64,000 nt of DNA from TMED109 sp002684605 (GCA_913046335.1 CAJWSU010000006.1:1-64000), one strand, 5' to 3'; shown: positions 44,371-53,799, counted from the first letter of the stretch. Numbers and translations are program-made. Notes: a model not told the origin generated them from the letters alone.

Positions 44371-45336
44371 ATGTTTAAAATAAAAAATCAGATCATTTTC
44401 TGTGTAATATTCATTATTAATGTTCAATTAACTAATGCAAATGCATTAGTTGAAGACGAGTGGTTAAGAGATAAAGTATGTACAGAGGGCTTTAAAATAA
44501 TAGAGGTTCATAGGTCAAAGAAGGAATATGAGTTGTCACATATACCTTGTTCTGTATTTACAAATTTCTATTCTAGTGGCTGGCGAGAAACTAGAAATAA
44601 GATACCTTTACTTATGCCAAGTATTAATAAATTAGAAAAACTTTTAGGATCTTTAGGTATCTTAAATAGCGATCATGTAATTATTGTTGCGCCCGGAACA
44701 GGTAAATATGATGCAGCTGAAACCGCAGCTATTTATTTTACATTTAAATATTTAGGTCATGAAAAAGTATCTATTCTGGATGGAGGATTAAAAAGTTGGA
44801 AAGAAGATTGGGATAGTGAAACTGAAACAGGCTTTACACTGCCTGAAATTAATTCTTATAAGGCGAAAGTAAATAAGAACATTATAGCAAATAAAGACGA
44901 TGTGTTAAATCTAATTAATAAAACGGGCTATTTAATTGATTCAAGACCATCTGATATGTTCATTGGAATAAATACATCTCTTCCAGCTCTTAGATCTGGA
45001 ACTATTCCAAATGCAATTAATTTACCTAATGCTTGGTTGCTAGAAAACAATACTTTACATTTCCAAAAAAAAGAAAATATCATAAAAATTTTAGAGCATT
45101 CAGGTATCACTAAGAAGGATGGTCAGATATCATTCTGTAATGCTGGCCTAGAAAGTGCTCTTTCTTGGTTTGTAATGTCAGAAATATTAGAATATCCTAA
45201 TCATCTTTTATATGAAGCGTCTTTAGCTGAATGGTCAGGAGATATTTCTTTACCAATGATTGATAAAATCAATATTAGTAAAAATAAAGATAGTGAAAAA
45301 ATAATTGATTCTTTCTCTATGAAACCTCCTAAATAA
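44371..45336 (+). CDS. Exported sulfurtransferase (tandem rhodanese domains)
   Basis: 321 aa with signal peptide (IFCVIFIINVQLTNANA), so periplasmic. Two rhodanese domains: the first (to ~residue 155) lacks an active cysteine (VIIVAPGTGKYDA), the second carries it near residue 256 in ISFCNAGLESALSW. The layout is that of thiosulfate/3-mercaptopyruvate sulfurtransferases. Secreted rhodaneses can transfer sulfane sulfur to thiols, which would fit with the sox genes, but the direct neighbours are the pqq operon (divergent) and an acyl-CoA ligase 2 bases downstream. Confidence 0.87.
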   Translation: MFKIKNQIIFCVIFIINVQLTNANALVEDEWLRDKVCTEGFKIIEVHRSKKEYELSHIPCSVFTNFYSSGWRETRNKIPLLMPSINKLEKLLGSLGILNSDHVIIVAPGTGKYDAAETAAIYFTFKYLGHEKVSILDGGLKSWKEDWDSETETGFTLPEINSYKAKVNKNIIANKDDVLNLINKTGYLIDSRPSDMFIGINTSLPALRSGTIPNAINLPNAWLLENNTLHFQKKENIIKILEHSGITKKDGQISFCNAGLESALSWFVMSEILEYPNHLLYEASLAEWSGDISLPMIDKINISKNKDSEKIIDSFSMKPPK

Positions 45337-45338
45337 AT

Positions 45339-46907
45339 ATGAAAAAAGAAAGTGTTCTAATATCTAAAGCTGCAGAAATATCTGTTGCTGAATTATTCCA
45401 AATTCAAGCACAAAAAACTCCTAGGGCATTGGCTATAATTAATTCAAATGGAGATAAATATACTTATAAAAACTTTTTATTGAGAGTACTTAAATTATCT
45501 ACAGTTTTAATAAAACGGGGAGTTAAACCTAAAGATAGAATTGCTATTTTTTCTGAAAATAGATTTGAGTATTTAGAGTTAGAAATGGCATGTGCAAAGA
45601 TAGGTGCAATAGTAACGGCAATAAATTGGCGACTATCGGATAAAGAAGCAAATTACTGTATTAATTTAGTAAAACCGAAGATAATCTTTTTTTCAGAAAG
45701 ATTTAAAATTAAGACAAAGTTAAGATCAATTAAAAGTTTAACAAGCATAATATTTGGTTTGAAGTATGAAAATTTAATAGATAAAGTAATTCCTTATTCT
45801 GGGCCAAGCTTAGGGTTTGGTGAGGATATTCTTGTTATTTTATTTACATCCGGAACTACAGGTAATCCTAAAGGAGCTAAAATTTCTCATAGAGCTTTTA
45901 TTGCTAGAACAATGTATTGGACTTATGAATATAAGGTTAATCAAGAAGACACTTTTCCTGCATGGGCACCTATGTTTCATATGGCATCTACTGATTTAGC
46001 TATAGGTTCTTTAATAATAGGAGCTTCTGTTGCCTTTATTGATGGTTTTCAACCAAAGGTCTTAAAAAGCTTTATTCAAAAATATAAATTGTCTTGGTTA
46101 GTTTTAATGCCGGGAATGTTAGAAGGCTTTATTAAATTTCTGAATGGAAAAAAAATAAAAATTAAGGGGATTAAAGCTATGGGAGCTATGGCAGATTTGA
46201 TTCCTAAAAATCAAATTATAGAAATTACTACATTATTAGATACTTCATATCTTAATTCTTTTGGCTCTACAGAAACTGGAATGCCTCCAGCATCAGGGGG
46301 AGTTATTGATAAAAATTCTAAAAACTTCTCTCTTTCAAAAACTCAAAGTAGTTTTTGTGAGGTTATATTAGTGAATGATAATAAAACTGTAGAATTAGGT
46401 TTTTCAGGAGAATGCGCAGTAAGAGGACCAACATTATTCAGCGGTTACTGGCAAGCAGAAGAAACAAACTTAAAAGATTTTAAAAATGGATGGTTTCATA
46501 TGGGTGATGTGATGAAAAGAAATGTAGATGGGACTCTAGATTTTGTAGATAGAAAAAAATATTTAATAAAATCAGGAGGAGAAAATATTTATCCTGCTGA
46601 AATAGAGAGAATATTACTAGGTCATAAAAATGTATCTGAAGCTATAGTCGTAAAAATAACAAGTAAAAAATGGGGAGAATCGCCTATTGCAATAATTAGT
46701 GTAGTAAGTTCTTTAGAAAAGAACGATACTACTAAAAAATTAAAACAATTATGTAAGGCTAATTTAGCTAGTTATAAACAACCTATAGATATATTAGTTA
46801 TAAATGAATCTGATATTCCAAGAAGTACGACTGGGAAAGTTCAGAGACATTTAGTAGAAAAAATGATAAAAACATATTTTAATGGGAAAACTTTAATAAG
46901 AAAATAG
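45339..46907 (+). CDS. Acyl-CoA synthetase (AMP-forming)
   Basis: 522-aa ANL-superfamily ligase. P-loop LFTSGTTGNPKGAKISH near residue 168, NSFGSTETGMPP near 306, GWFHMGDVMKRNVDGTLDFV near 385, SGGENIYPAEIER near 412, and the catalytic lysine in RSTTGKVQR near the C-terminus. It is a different paralogue from the gene at 13.8 kb. It starts 2 bases after the rhodanese stop and ends 7 bases before rlmE. Substrate unknown. Confidence 0.88.
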   Translation: MKKESVLISKAAEISVAELFQIQAQKTPRALAIINSNGDKYTYKNFLLRVLKLSTVLIKRGVKPKDRIAIFSENRFEYLELEMACAKIGAIVTAINWRLSDKEANYCINLVKPKIIFFSERFKIKTKLRSIKSLTSIIFGLKYENLIDKVIPYSGPSLGFGEDILVILFTSGTTGNPKGAKISHRAFIARTMYWTYEYKVNQEDTFPAWAPMFHMASTDLAIGSLIIGASVAFIDGFQPKVLKSFIQKYKLSWLVLMPGMLEGFIKFLNGKKIKIKGIKAMGAMADLIPKNQIIEITTLLDTSYLNSFGSTETGMPPASGGVIDKNSKNFSLSKTQSSFCEVILVNDNKTVELGFSGECAVRGPTLFSGYWQAEETNLKDFKNGWFHMGDVMKRNVDGTLDFVDRKKYLIKSGGENIYPAEIERILLGHKNVSEAIVVKITSKKWGESPIAIISVVSSLEKNDTTKKLKQLCKANLASYKQPIDILVINESDIPRSTTGKVQRHLVEKMIKTYFNGKTLIRK

Positions 46908-46914
46908 TATAATT

Positions 46915-47601
46915 ATGTCTAATAATTCAATAAATAATTCTAGAGTAAAAGTTAAAGTAAAAAAAGGCTCTAAAAGTGTTTCTTCTAGACGTTGGCTGGA
47001 AAGACAATTAAATGACCCCTATGTTGTTGCGGCTAAAGAAGATGGTTATCGTTCACGGTCTGCTTATAAATTAATAGAATTAAATGATAAGTTTAAATTT
47101 TTAAAAAAGAGTAAAACCGTAATTGATTTGGGAGCAGCACCTGGTGGTTGGAGTCAAGTCGCAGCTAAGATTATAGGTCTTCCTAAAACTGGAAAATTAG
47201 TAGCAGTAGATATTCAAGATTTAGTTCCTATAGAAGGTCTTTCATTTATAAATGGAAGTATAATGGATGAAGAGATTATAGAAATAATAAAAAAAAAATT
47301 AGAATGTCAAGCCGATGTAGTATTATCAGATATGGCACCTTCTGCATCTGGACATAGAAATACAGATCAAACGAGAGCATTACTTTTAGCAGAACTTGCT
47401 TTAGATACAGCAACAAGACTATTAAAAAAAGAAGGATCATTTTGTTGTAAGTTGATAAGGGGAAAAGGCGAAGAAGAACTAGTTAGTGTAATGAGGAGGT
47501 ATTTCTCATCTATTAAACGTTATAAGCCTGAATCTAGTAGAAAGGATTCTGCAGAAATATTTTTAATTGGTTTAAATTTTAATGATCAAAACTTGGCGTA
47601 A
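46915..47601 (+). CDS. rlmE: 23S rRNA (uridine-2552-2'-O)-methyltransferase
   Basis: FtsJ/RrmJ methyltransferase acting on U2552 of the ribosomal A-loop. SAM motif VIDLGAAPGGWSQVA near residue 73; LSDMAPSASGHRNTDQ near residue 140 holds the catalytic aspartate; lysine in FCCKLIRGKGEE. 228 aa is normal with a lysine-rich N-terminus (KVKKGSKSVSSRRW). The gene is followed after 73 bases by guaB. Confidence 0.95.
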   Translation: MSNNSINNSRVKVKVKKGSKSVSSRRWLERQLNDPYVVAAKEDGYRSRSAYKLIELNDKFKFLKKSKTVIDLGAAPGGWSQVAAKIIGLPKTGKLVAVDIQDLVPIEGLSFINGSIMDEEIIEIIKKKLECQADVVLSDMAPSASGHRNTDQTRALLLAELALDTATRLLKKEGSFCCKLIRGKGEEELVSVMRRYFSSIKRYKPESSRKDSAEIFLIGLNFNDQNLA

Positions 47602-47674
47602 TTAATTAATTATGTATATTCTCTTTATAATTAGTTTAAAACATTTTATATATAAGTAATAAGAGAGGTAATAA

Positions 47675-49138
47675 TTGAAATTAATAGAAGCATTTACTTT
47701 TGATGATGTTTTAATAAGACCAGCAGCTTCTTCGGTTCTGCCAAGTAATGCTGATACTAAAACTAAATTCACGAAAAATATTACTTTAAATATTCCATTA
47801 GTTTCCTCTGCTATGGATACAGTTACAGAATCAAAATTAGCTATAGCAATTGCACAAGCAGGTGGAATTGGGGTTATTCATAAGAATAATAAAATAGAAG
47901 AGCAGGTAAGAGAAATAGAGATAGTTAAACGTTTTGAATCGGGTATGGTTGTTAATCCCATAACGGTTAGTCCAGAAGATACATTAAAAGATATTTTAGC
48001 TTTAAAAAAAATACATGGAGTGTCTGGTTTTCCTGTTGTTAATAAAGATGGTGTTCTCCTAGGAATTATAACAAATAGAGATGTTAGGTTTGCAGATAAA
48101 CCTAAAGAACTAGTGAAAAACTTAATGACTAAGAAAAATTTAGTAACTGTTCCAGATACAGTCAGTAGAGAGGATGCCATTTCAACTCTTACTAGTACAA
48201 GAGTAGAAAAGCTTATTGTAGTAAATAAGAAATATAAATGCGTTGGGTTAATAACTGTCTCTGATATTAAAAAAAGTGAAAGAAATCCATTTGCTACTAA
48301 AGACCAAGAAGGAAGGTTAAGAGTAGCAGCGGCTGTTGGAGTTGGAAAAGATGGAATGGAAAGAACAAAAGCACTAATTGCAGCAGGAGTGGATGCTATT
48401 GTAGTAGATACTGCCCATGGTCATTCAAAAGGTGTTTTAGATGCAATTAAAAATATAAAAAAATCTTTTAAAAATATTCAAGTAGTGGGAGGAAATGTTG
48501 CTACTGCAGCAGGAGCTCAGGCTTTAATAAAGGCAGGAGTAGATGCTGTAAAAATAGGAATAGGCCCTGGTTCTATTTGTACTACTAGAGTAGTAGCAGG
48601 TGTAGGTGTTCCACAGTTCTCAGCTATATGTGAGGCAAGAAGAGTATGTAAATCTAAGAAAATTCCAGTTATAGCAGACGGAGGTATTAGGTTTTCTGGC
48701 GATGTTGCTAAAGCAATTGGAGCAGGAGCTGATTGTGTAATGGTAGGATCTTTATTAGCCGGAACAGAAGAGGCTCCAGGTGAGACATTTCTTTATCAGG
48801 GCAGAACATTTAAATCTTATAGAGGTATGGGTTCTTTAGGGGCAATGGCTAGAGGGTCCGCCGATAGATACTTTCAAGAAGATATTACTGATCAAATGAA
48901 ATTAGTTCCAGAAGGTGTTGAAGGAAGAGTAGCCTATAAAGGTCTAGCGTCATCTGTAATTGATCAATTAGTTGGAGGATTAAAGGCGGCTATGGGTTAT
49001 ACTGGGAATAAAAATATTTTTAATATGCAAAATAAATGTGTTTTTCAAAAAATTACTACTGCTGGTGTAAAAGAAAGTCATACTCATGACATCGCTATTA
49101 CAAAAGAAGCACCTAACTACAAAACAGGCGATGTTTGA
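47675..49138 (+). CDS. guaB: IMP dehydrogenase
   Basis: NAD-dependent oxidation of IMP to XMP, the committed step of GMP synthesis; 487 aa. N-terminal catalytic barrel start (EAFTFDDVLIRPAASSVLPS), a pair of CBS domains at about residues 90-205, then the active-site loop GIGPGSICTTRVVAG with the catalytic cysteine near 301 and the GALAGTEEAPGE-like flap. TTG start at 47675 after AGAGAGG. The stop overlaps the next start (TTGA). guaB and guaA are in one block here. Confidence 0.97.
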   Translation: MKLIEAFTFDDVLIRPAASSVLPSNADTKTKFTKNITLNIPLVSSAMDTVTESKLAIAIAQAGGIGVIHKNNKIEEQVREIEIVKRFESGMVVNPITVSPEDTLKDILALKKIHGVSGFPVVNKDGVLLGIITNRDVRFADKPKELVKNLMTKKNLVTVPDTVSREDAISTLTSTRVEKLIVVNKKYKCVGLITVSDIKKSERNPFATKDQEGRLRVAAAVGVGKDGMERTKALIAAGVDAIVVDTAHGHSKGVLDAIKNIKKSFKNIQVVGGNVATAAGAQALIKAGVDAVKIGIGPGSICTTRVVAGVGVPQFSAICEARRVCKSKKIPVIADGGIRFSGDVAKAIGAGADCVMVGSLLAGTEEAPGETFLYQGRTFKSYRGMGSLGAMARGSADRYFQEDITDQMKLVPEGVEGRVAYKGLASSVIDQLVGGLKAAMGYTGNKNIFNMQNKCVFQKITTAGVKESHTHDIAITKEAPNYKTGDV

Positions 49139-50418
49139 CACCAGGAGCTCGTCTATTATCAGTTGTAGAAATTATTAATGATATATTTCTTCAGTCTGTA
49201 GATGAACATTTTTCCTCTGATAAAATAATAAAAAATTGGATACGTAACAATCGTTATGCAGGGTCTAAAGATAGAAAAGATATTACTAATAATGTATTTG
49301 GGATTATAAAAAGATATTTCAGCATAGATTATATTCAAAAAAATAATATTACTTTAGGGGAACATTCTTTAGAGTTAACAATAATTTATCACATATTTTA
49401 TGGAGGTGGGAAAACTAATCTCATTTCACGTTTTAATGATGGCCCTTATGCTATTACAATGACTGATGCTATTAATAATTATATTGAAAAAATCAGTGTT
49501 TTTAATTTTGATAAAATTGAATTTGTTAAATGTTCTCTACCAGAGTGGTTATATAGAGAGTTTTATGACAGTTTTCATAATGATACTAATAAAATATGTG
49601 AAAGTTTATTTCAAGAATCTAATTTTGATATTAGAGTAAAAAAAGGACTAAGTAGAGATAAAATTATACAAAAATTAAAAAATTATAATATAAGCTCGGA
49701 AAAAACTCCTTTATCTCCTTTAGGAATAAGAATTAATAAAAGAATACCCATAAATAATCTTATAGAATATAAAAAAGGTTTAATAGAAATTCAAGATGAG
49801 GGAAGTCAATTAGTTTCTTTATTATGTGGAGCAAAAGAGAATGAAACTATTATAGATTTATGCGCAGGAGCAGGAGGAAAGTCTCTACTTTTAGCTGATT
49901 CACTAAATAATGTTAAAATAATAGCTACTGATATAAATTTAATAAGATTAGATAAAATTAAGGATAGAGCTAAAAGAAATAAAGTAGAAGGCAAAATTAA
50001 TATTGAACTAAATTATCATAATTTAAATACTTTAGCTGATCGTGTGATCTGTGATGTTCCATGCTCTGGGAGTGGTGCCTGGCGTAGGAGACCAGAAGAA
50101 AAAATAAGCCTTACAAAAAATAAATTTGAAAAATTAATAGCATCTCAAAGAGATATTTTAGACTATGGAGCAAGTTTAACAAAAATAAGAGGAGAGTTAG
50201 TATATATTACTTGCTCAATATTAAATAAGGAAAATAGAAGACAAATAGATTCATTTTTAAAAGATAATCCTAATTTTGAAATTGTAGATTTAAAGTATTC
50301 ATGGGATAATATTACTAATTCAGAAAAATGGTTTGGAAAAGAAAAATATTGTCAATTGCTTCCCAGTATTCATGAATGCGATGGTTTTTTTATAGCAAGG
50401 TTAACGAAGACTAATTAG
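49135..50418 (+). CDS. RsmB/NOP family rRNA m5C methyltransferase
   Basis: 427-aa SAM-dependent cytosine-5 RNA methyltransferase. SAM motif IIDLCAGAGGKSLLLAD near residue 240, VICDVPCSGSGAWRRRPE near residue 303 (first cysteine) and VYITCSIL near residue 360 (second, catalytic cysteine). An N-terminal NusB-like helical part is present. It begins with TTG in the TTGA overlap with guaB. Between guaB and guaA in alphaproteobacteria such a gene is typical. Confidence 0.9.
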   Translation: MTPGARLLSVVEIINDIFLQSVDEHFSSDKIIKNWIRNNRYAGSKDRKDITNNVFGIIKRYFSIDYIQKNNITLGEHSLELTIIYHIFYGGGKTNLISRFNDGPYAITMTDAINNYIEKISVFNFDKIEFVKCSLPEWLYREFYDSFHNDTNKICESLFQESNFDIRVKKGLSRDKIIQKLKNYNISSEKTPLSPLGIRINKRIPINNLIEYKKGLIEIQDEGSQLVSLLCGAKENETIIDLCAGAGGKSLLLADSLNNVKIIATDINLIRLDKIKDRAKRNKVEGKINIELNYHNLNTLADRVICDVPCSGSGAWRRRPEEKISLTKNKFEKLIASQRDILDYGASLTKIRGELVYITCSILNKENRRQIDSFLKDNPNFEIVDLKYSWDNITNSEKWFGKEKYCQLLPSIHECDGFFIARLTKTN

Positions 50419-50433
50419 ATAGGAAATTAAGGT

Positions 50434-50910
50434 TTGAAAATTTCATTTTTTATTATTTTTTATTTTATTACAATTTGTTGGCCGTTAACAAAAATCATGG
50501 GTAATCAAAATCCTCCCTCTTCAAAAGGTGATACCAAGGTAGATATACTAATAGATAAATCAATGATATTAAAATTTATAAACCAAGGTGAATATATAAA
50601 AGCTAAAAAGAATCTTTTAGTAATTATAAAGAAAGATGAAGGAGATGCTGAAGCATATAATTTATTAGGTTATGCAGAAAGACAATTACAAAATTATATT
50701 TCAGCTATTAAATTTTATAAAAAAGCATTAACTATTAATAATGATTTTATAGGAGCTCACCATTATATTGCTATGGCATATTTAGAATTAGATGATATAG
50801 AGAAAGCTAAATATCATTTAAATCAATTAGATTTAATATGCTTATTTGGATGTAAGGATTATTTTGAAGTAAAAAATAAAGTTGAATTTTATGAGGCAAA
50901 TAATGATTGA
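50434..50910 (+). CDS. Exported TPR-repeat protein
   Basis: 158 aa with an N-terminal signal (ISFFIIFYFITICWPLTKIMG). Two to three tetratricopeptide units at about residues 45-140 (GEYIKAKKNLLVIIKKDEGD, AYNLLGYAERQLQNYISAIK, AHHYIAMAYLELDDIEKAKY). Probably a periplasmic protein-interaction scaffold; partner unknown. TTG start at 50434 after AAGG. Its 3' end overlaps guaA by 8 bases. Confidence 0.8.
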   Translation: MKISFFIIFYFITICWPLTKIMGNQNPPSSKGDTKVDILIDKSMILKFINQGEYIKAKKNLLVIIKKDEGDAEAYNLLGYAERQLQNYISAIKFYKKALTINNDFIGAHHYIAMAYLELDDIEKAKYHLNQLDLICLFGCKDYFEVKNKVEFYEANND

Positions 50911-52486
50911 AGCAAATAATGAAATAATAAAAAAATATAAGGCTGATAATATATTAATAGTAGATTTTGGAAGTCAATTTACTCAATTAATAGCAAGAAG
51001 AGTTAGAGAAGAAGGGGTTTTTTGCCAAATTATAGCATATAATAAAGTAGATGAGTATTTATTAAACAATCAACCTAAGGCCATTATTCTTTCCGGAGGA
51101 CCTTCTTCAGTAATTGGAATTAAAACACCGAGAATATCTGAAATAATCATTAACTTAAATATTCCTATATTAGGTATTTGTTACGGGCAACAAGTAATGG
51201 TAAAGCAATTAGGAGGAGAAGTTGTATCTTCAGAAACAAGTGAATTTGGCAGGGCCAGAATTACAATGCTTAAATCTTGTGCTTTAACTAATAATGTATG
51301 GAAAGAAGGGAATGATTATCAAGTATGGATGAGTCATGGTGATGCAGTAGAAAAGATACCTAAAGATTTTTATGTAGTTGCTCAATCTGAAGGAGCAGCA
51401 TTTGCAGTAATTGCAAATGAAAAGAAAAAATTATATGGAGTTCAATTTCATCCTGAAGTGGTTCATACTCCTGAGGGAAAAAAATTAATTAACAATTTTG
51501 TAAAGAATATATCTAATTGTAAATCTAGTTGGAGTATGGAATCATTTGCAGATTATAAGGTTAATATACTAAAAAAGCAGATAGGCGATGGAAAGGTTTT
51601 ATGCGGCCTCTCTGGAGGTGTTGATTCTTCTGTTACTGCAGCTTTATTGGATAAAGCAATAGGCCCTAAACTAGTGTGCGTTTTTGTAGACCATGGTCTT
51701 CTAAGAGGAGGAGAAGCAAAAGAAATAGATGCCATATTCAAAGAAAGACTAGGGTCTCGTTTTATACATATAAATGCCTCTGAAATATTTTTGAATGCTT
51801 TAAAAAATATTAGTGATCCTGAGGAAAAAAGAAAAACTATAGGAAAAAAATTTATAGAAGTTTTTGAATTAGAAGCTAAAAAAATAGGAGATGTAAAGTT
51901 TTTAGCTCAAGGTACTTTATATCCTGATGTCATTGAGTCAGTATCTTTTGCCGGAGGCCCCTCAGTTACGATTAAGTCCCATCATAATGTTGGAGGGCTT
52001 CCAGAAAAAATGAATCTAGAATTAGTTGAACCCTTGAGAGAGCTATTTAAAGATGAAGTGCGTATTTTAGGAAAGGAGTTAGGGCTTCCAGATTACTTGA
52101 TAGGAAGACATCCTTTTCCTGGACCAGGTTTAGCTATAAGATTACCAGGAGTGATAACTGAAGAATCTATAATAACTCTTCAAAAAGCAGATACTATATT
52201 TATAGAAGAAATAAGGAATGCAGATTTATATGACAAAATTTGGCAAGCATTTTGTGTGCTTCTTCCTGTTAAAAGTGTAGGAGTCATGGGAGATTCTAGA
52301 TCTTATGATAAAGCACTAGTTTTAAGAGCCATTACTTCAGTTGATGGCATGACAGCAGACGTATATCCATTTGAGCATGCTTTTTTAAACAGAGTTTCCA
52401 CTAGAATAGTTAATGAAGTTAAAGGAATAAATAGAGTAACCTATGATATTACATCTAAACCACCAGGAACAATAGAGTGGGAATAA
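50903..52486 (+). CDS. guaA: GMP synthase (glutamine-hydrolysing)
   Basis: Converts XMP to GMP. Glutaminase domain with catalytic cysteine in GICYGQQVM near residue 93 and FHPEVVHTPEG; ATP pyrophosphatase P-loop LSGGVDSSVTAAL near residue 236; C-terminal dimer domain ending KPPGTIEWE. The frame can be read from 50882 or 50891, but GAGG precedes ATG 50903 and the family starts near there (527 aa). The last codons (TIEWE-stop) are the integration core repeated twice downstream. Confidence 0.96.
   Translation: MIEANNEIIKKYKADNILIVDFGSQFTQLIARRVREEGVFCQIIAYNKVDEYLLNNQPKAIILSGGPSSVIGIKTPRISEIIINLNIPILGICYGQQVMVKQLGGEVVSSETSEFGRARITMLKSCALTNNVWKEGNDYQVWMSHGDAVEKIPKDFYVVAQSEGAAFAVIANEKKKLYGVQFHPEVVHTPEGKKLINNFVKNISNCKSSWSMESFADYKVNILKKQIGDGKVLCGLSGGVDSSVTAALLDKAIGPKLVCVFVDHGLLRGGEAKEIDAIFKERLGSRFIHINASEIFLNALKNISDPEEKRKTIGKKFIEVFELEAKKIGDVKFLAQGTLYPDVIESVSFAGGPSVTIKSHHNVGGLPEKMNLELVEPLRELFKDEVRILGKELGLPDYLIGRHPFPGPGLAIRLPGVITEESIITLQKADTIFIEEIRNADLYDKIWQAFCVLLPVKSVGVMGDSRSYDKALVLRAITSVDGMTADVYPFEHAFLNRVSTRIVNEVKGINRVTYDITSKPPGTIEWE
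52472..52486. repeat. guaA 3'-end core, copy 1 (inside guaA)
   Basis: ATAGAGTGGGAATAA, the last five codons of guaA (IEWE-stop). It is matched exactly at 53665-53679 and, with two synonymous or stop-codon changes, at 54775-54789. The 3' end of guaA is a known integration hotspot for genomic islands, so this is the likely attachment site. Confidence 0.65.
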
Positions 52487-52501
52487 ATTAAATTTAATTA
52501 A

Positions 52502-52606
52502 ATGAAAAACTTAAAAGAAGATAATTTTGATAAAGACTATACTGATCTAATTTTAATGGGTTATATTAGTTTTATAAATCGTAAAAATATTTTTAGAAGA
52601 TATTAA
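52502..52606 (+). CDS. Possible small ORF after guaA
   Basis: 34-codon frame starting ATG and ending 4 bases before the outer-membrane protein gene. The predicted peptide is charged (MKNLKEDNFDKDYTDLILMG and a basic end FRRY). No family recognised. It could be a small protein, a leader for the next gene, or a leftover of a larger gene destroyed on integration. Weak Shine-Dalgarno, so low confidence. Confidence 0.25.
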   Translation: MKNLKEDNFDKDYTDLILMGYISFINRKNIFRRY

Positions 52607-52610
52607 AATT

Positions 52611-53372
52611 ATGATAAATTTTATCTTACTCTTTTTTTTTTTAGTATTTACTCTGAGCACAAATGCTAAAGAAGATGCTGATCAAAACGTAAATGAACTT
52701 TCATTAGGTATTGCAGTTTATTCAAGCGGCTCAGTGGGAGAGGTGAGTGGCTTGCATACTCCGATATATGGCAATCCCGGCAAAAATGTTAAAACAGTAA
52801 AACTGACTGATGATAGTTTAAGAACAGAAGATTATGCAGTTAGCTTAGATTATTATAGAAAAGTTAAAGGTAATTTATATCTAAATGCCGGTATTACTCA
52901 TAGCCGCATGAAAGGAACACCGATATCTGGAACTTTTGTGGTTGGAGGTTATGTTGTTGACCCTGCACCTCCATTTATATTAAAAGGAATTAATCTAAAA
53001 TTAGGGCCAAGTTATAGGTTCAATTCTAGGTTTAACTTAACTCCTTATGTTGGGTTTACAGTATCCTATTTTGATGGAAAGATGACAGACACTAATTATC
53101 CTCAGTTCAAAGTAGATGGAGTGACTTATGGGAACCCAAATCATTCAGGAACATACGGTGTGGGTGGTCCAGAAACAAATATTACATGCTGGGGCTTAAA
53201 TCCTAATATTGGAGTATTTTATAATTCAGGATTCCTTAAGGGTTTTGGAGTTTCTGCAAATTTACAAAATCGAGAATGTAAGGGCACTAGTTTTCGAAGT
53301 TTCAGATGGGGTTATGAAGCAAAAAAACTAAAAAACACACTTTATCAAATTGACTATCGAATATCTTTCTAA
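52611..53372 (+). CDS. Predicted outer-membrane beta-barrel protein
   Basis: 253 aa; signal peptide ending near LSTNAKED, then alternating strands (EDYAVSLDYYRKVKGNLYLN, LKLGPSYRFNSRFNLTPYVG, GVFYNSGFLKGFGVSANLQ) and a C-terminal phenylalanine in YQIDYRISF, as in small 8-stranded porin-like or OmpW/OmpX-like barrels. I could not assign a family. It is the only sizeable gene in the first module between guaA and the first direct repeat. Confidence 0.72.
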   Translation: MINFILLFFFLVFTLSTNAKEDADQNVNELSLGIAVYSSGSVGEVSGLHTPIYGNPGKNVKTVKLTDDSLRTEDYAVSLDYYRKVKGNLYLNAGITHSRMKGTPISGTFVVGGYVVDPAPPFILKGINLKLGPSYRFNSRFNLTPYVGFTVSYFDGKMTDTNYPQFKVDGVTYGNPNHSGTYGVGGPETNITCWGLNPNIGVFYNSGFLKGFGVSANLQNRECKGTSFRSFRWGYEAKKLKNTLYQIDYRISF

Positions 53373-53599
53373 AGTAGTCGCTTGCAAGAGAGATGAACAG
53401 AATACTGCAATTATGCTAATTGAATGAGTTTCAAAGATTTAACAAACATAACTTTCAAAAGGTAGTATTTTTTTTGGTATAATTCTTGATGAATTTAATT
53501 ATTGTAAGATTTATGCACAAGAAGTAATGAAAAAATAAATAACTGTCTAAGTTATAATTATAAAGGGTATTAGACTATTGATGTGCTATAATACCAATG

Positions 53600-53679
53600 A
53601 GTTTCAAAGTAGTTTAAAACTAATCTGAAACCCTTATCCAGCAAAGATTACAGAGCATAAAACTATAGAGTGGGAATAA
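53600..53679 (+). repeat. Direct repeat A, ending in a copy of the guaA 3' end
   Basis: 80-bp unit that aligns along its length, with one indel, to 54709-54789. Order: AGTTTCAAAGTAGTTT, then GAAACCCTT...GATTACAGA (53627-53654), then ATAAAACTATAGAGTGGGAATAA. The last 15 bases equal the guaA end exactly; read in the guaA frame, the unit gives TIEWE-stop with ACT in place of ACA. Likely an att site or a displaced guaA end. Confidence 0.7.
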
Positions 53680-53690
53680 TTCCTAAAACT

Positions 53691-53780
53691 GAAACCCTTG
53701 CTCACCAACGATTACAGAGTATCAGATTGCTTCCAAGTGACCTTTTTGAGAGATTGTAATCGTTGGTGACAGAGGGTTTC
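53691..53780. repeat. 90-bp inverted repeat (hairpin or miniature element)
   Basis: Left arm 53691-53716 begins GAAACCCTTGCTCACCAACG; right arm 53755-53780 ends CGTTGGTGACAGAGGGTTTC. About 22 of 26 positions pair, with a ~38-base loop that holds TTCCAAGT. The arm sequence is also the middle part of direct repeats A and B, so the element belongs to the same family. It could be a MITE-like remnant, a structured RNA or integrase-arm DNA. Confidence 0.6.
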
Positions 53781-53791
53781 ATGTTTTTAAC

Positions 53792-53799
53792 TTCCAAGT
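53792..53799. repeat. TTCCAAGT octamer family (representative)
   Basis: TTCCAAGT occurs at 53731-53738, 53792-53799, 54712-54719 and 54723-54730, as one-mismatch CTCCAAGT at 53888-53895, and inverted (ACTTGGAA) at 53906-53913. Spacing and clustering near the guaA-like repeats resemble arm-type binding sites of a tyrosine integrase. Inference only; the octamers may also simply be stems of local hairpins. Confidence 0.45.
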
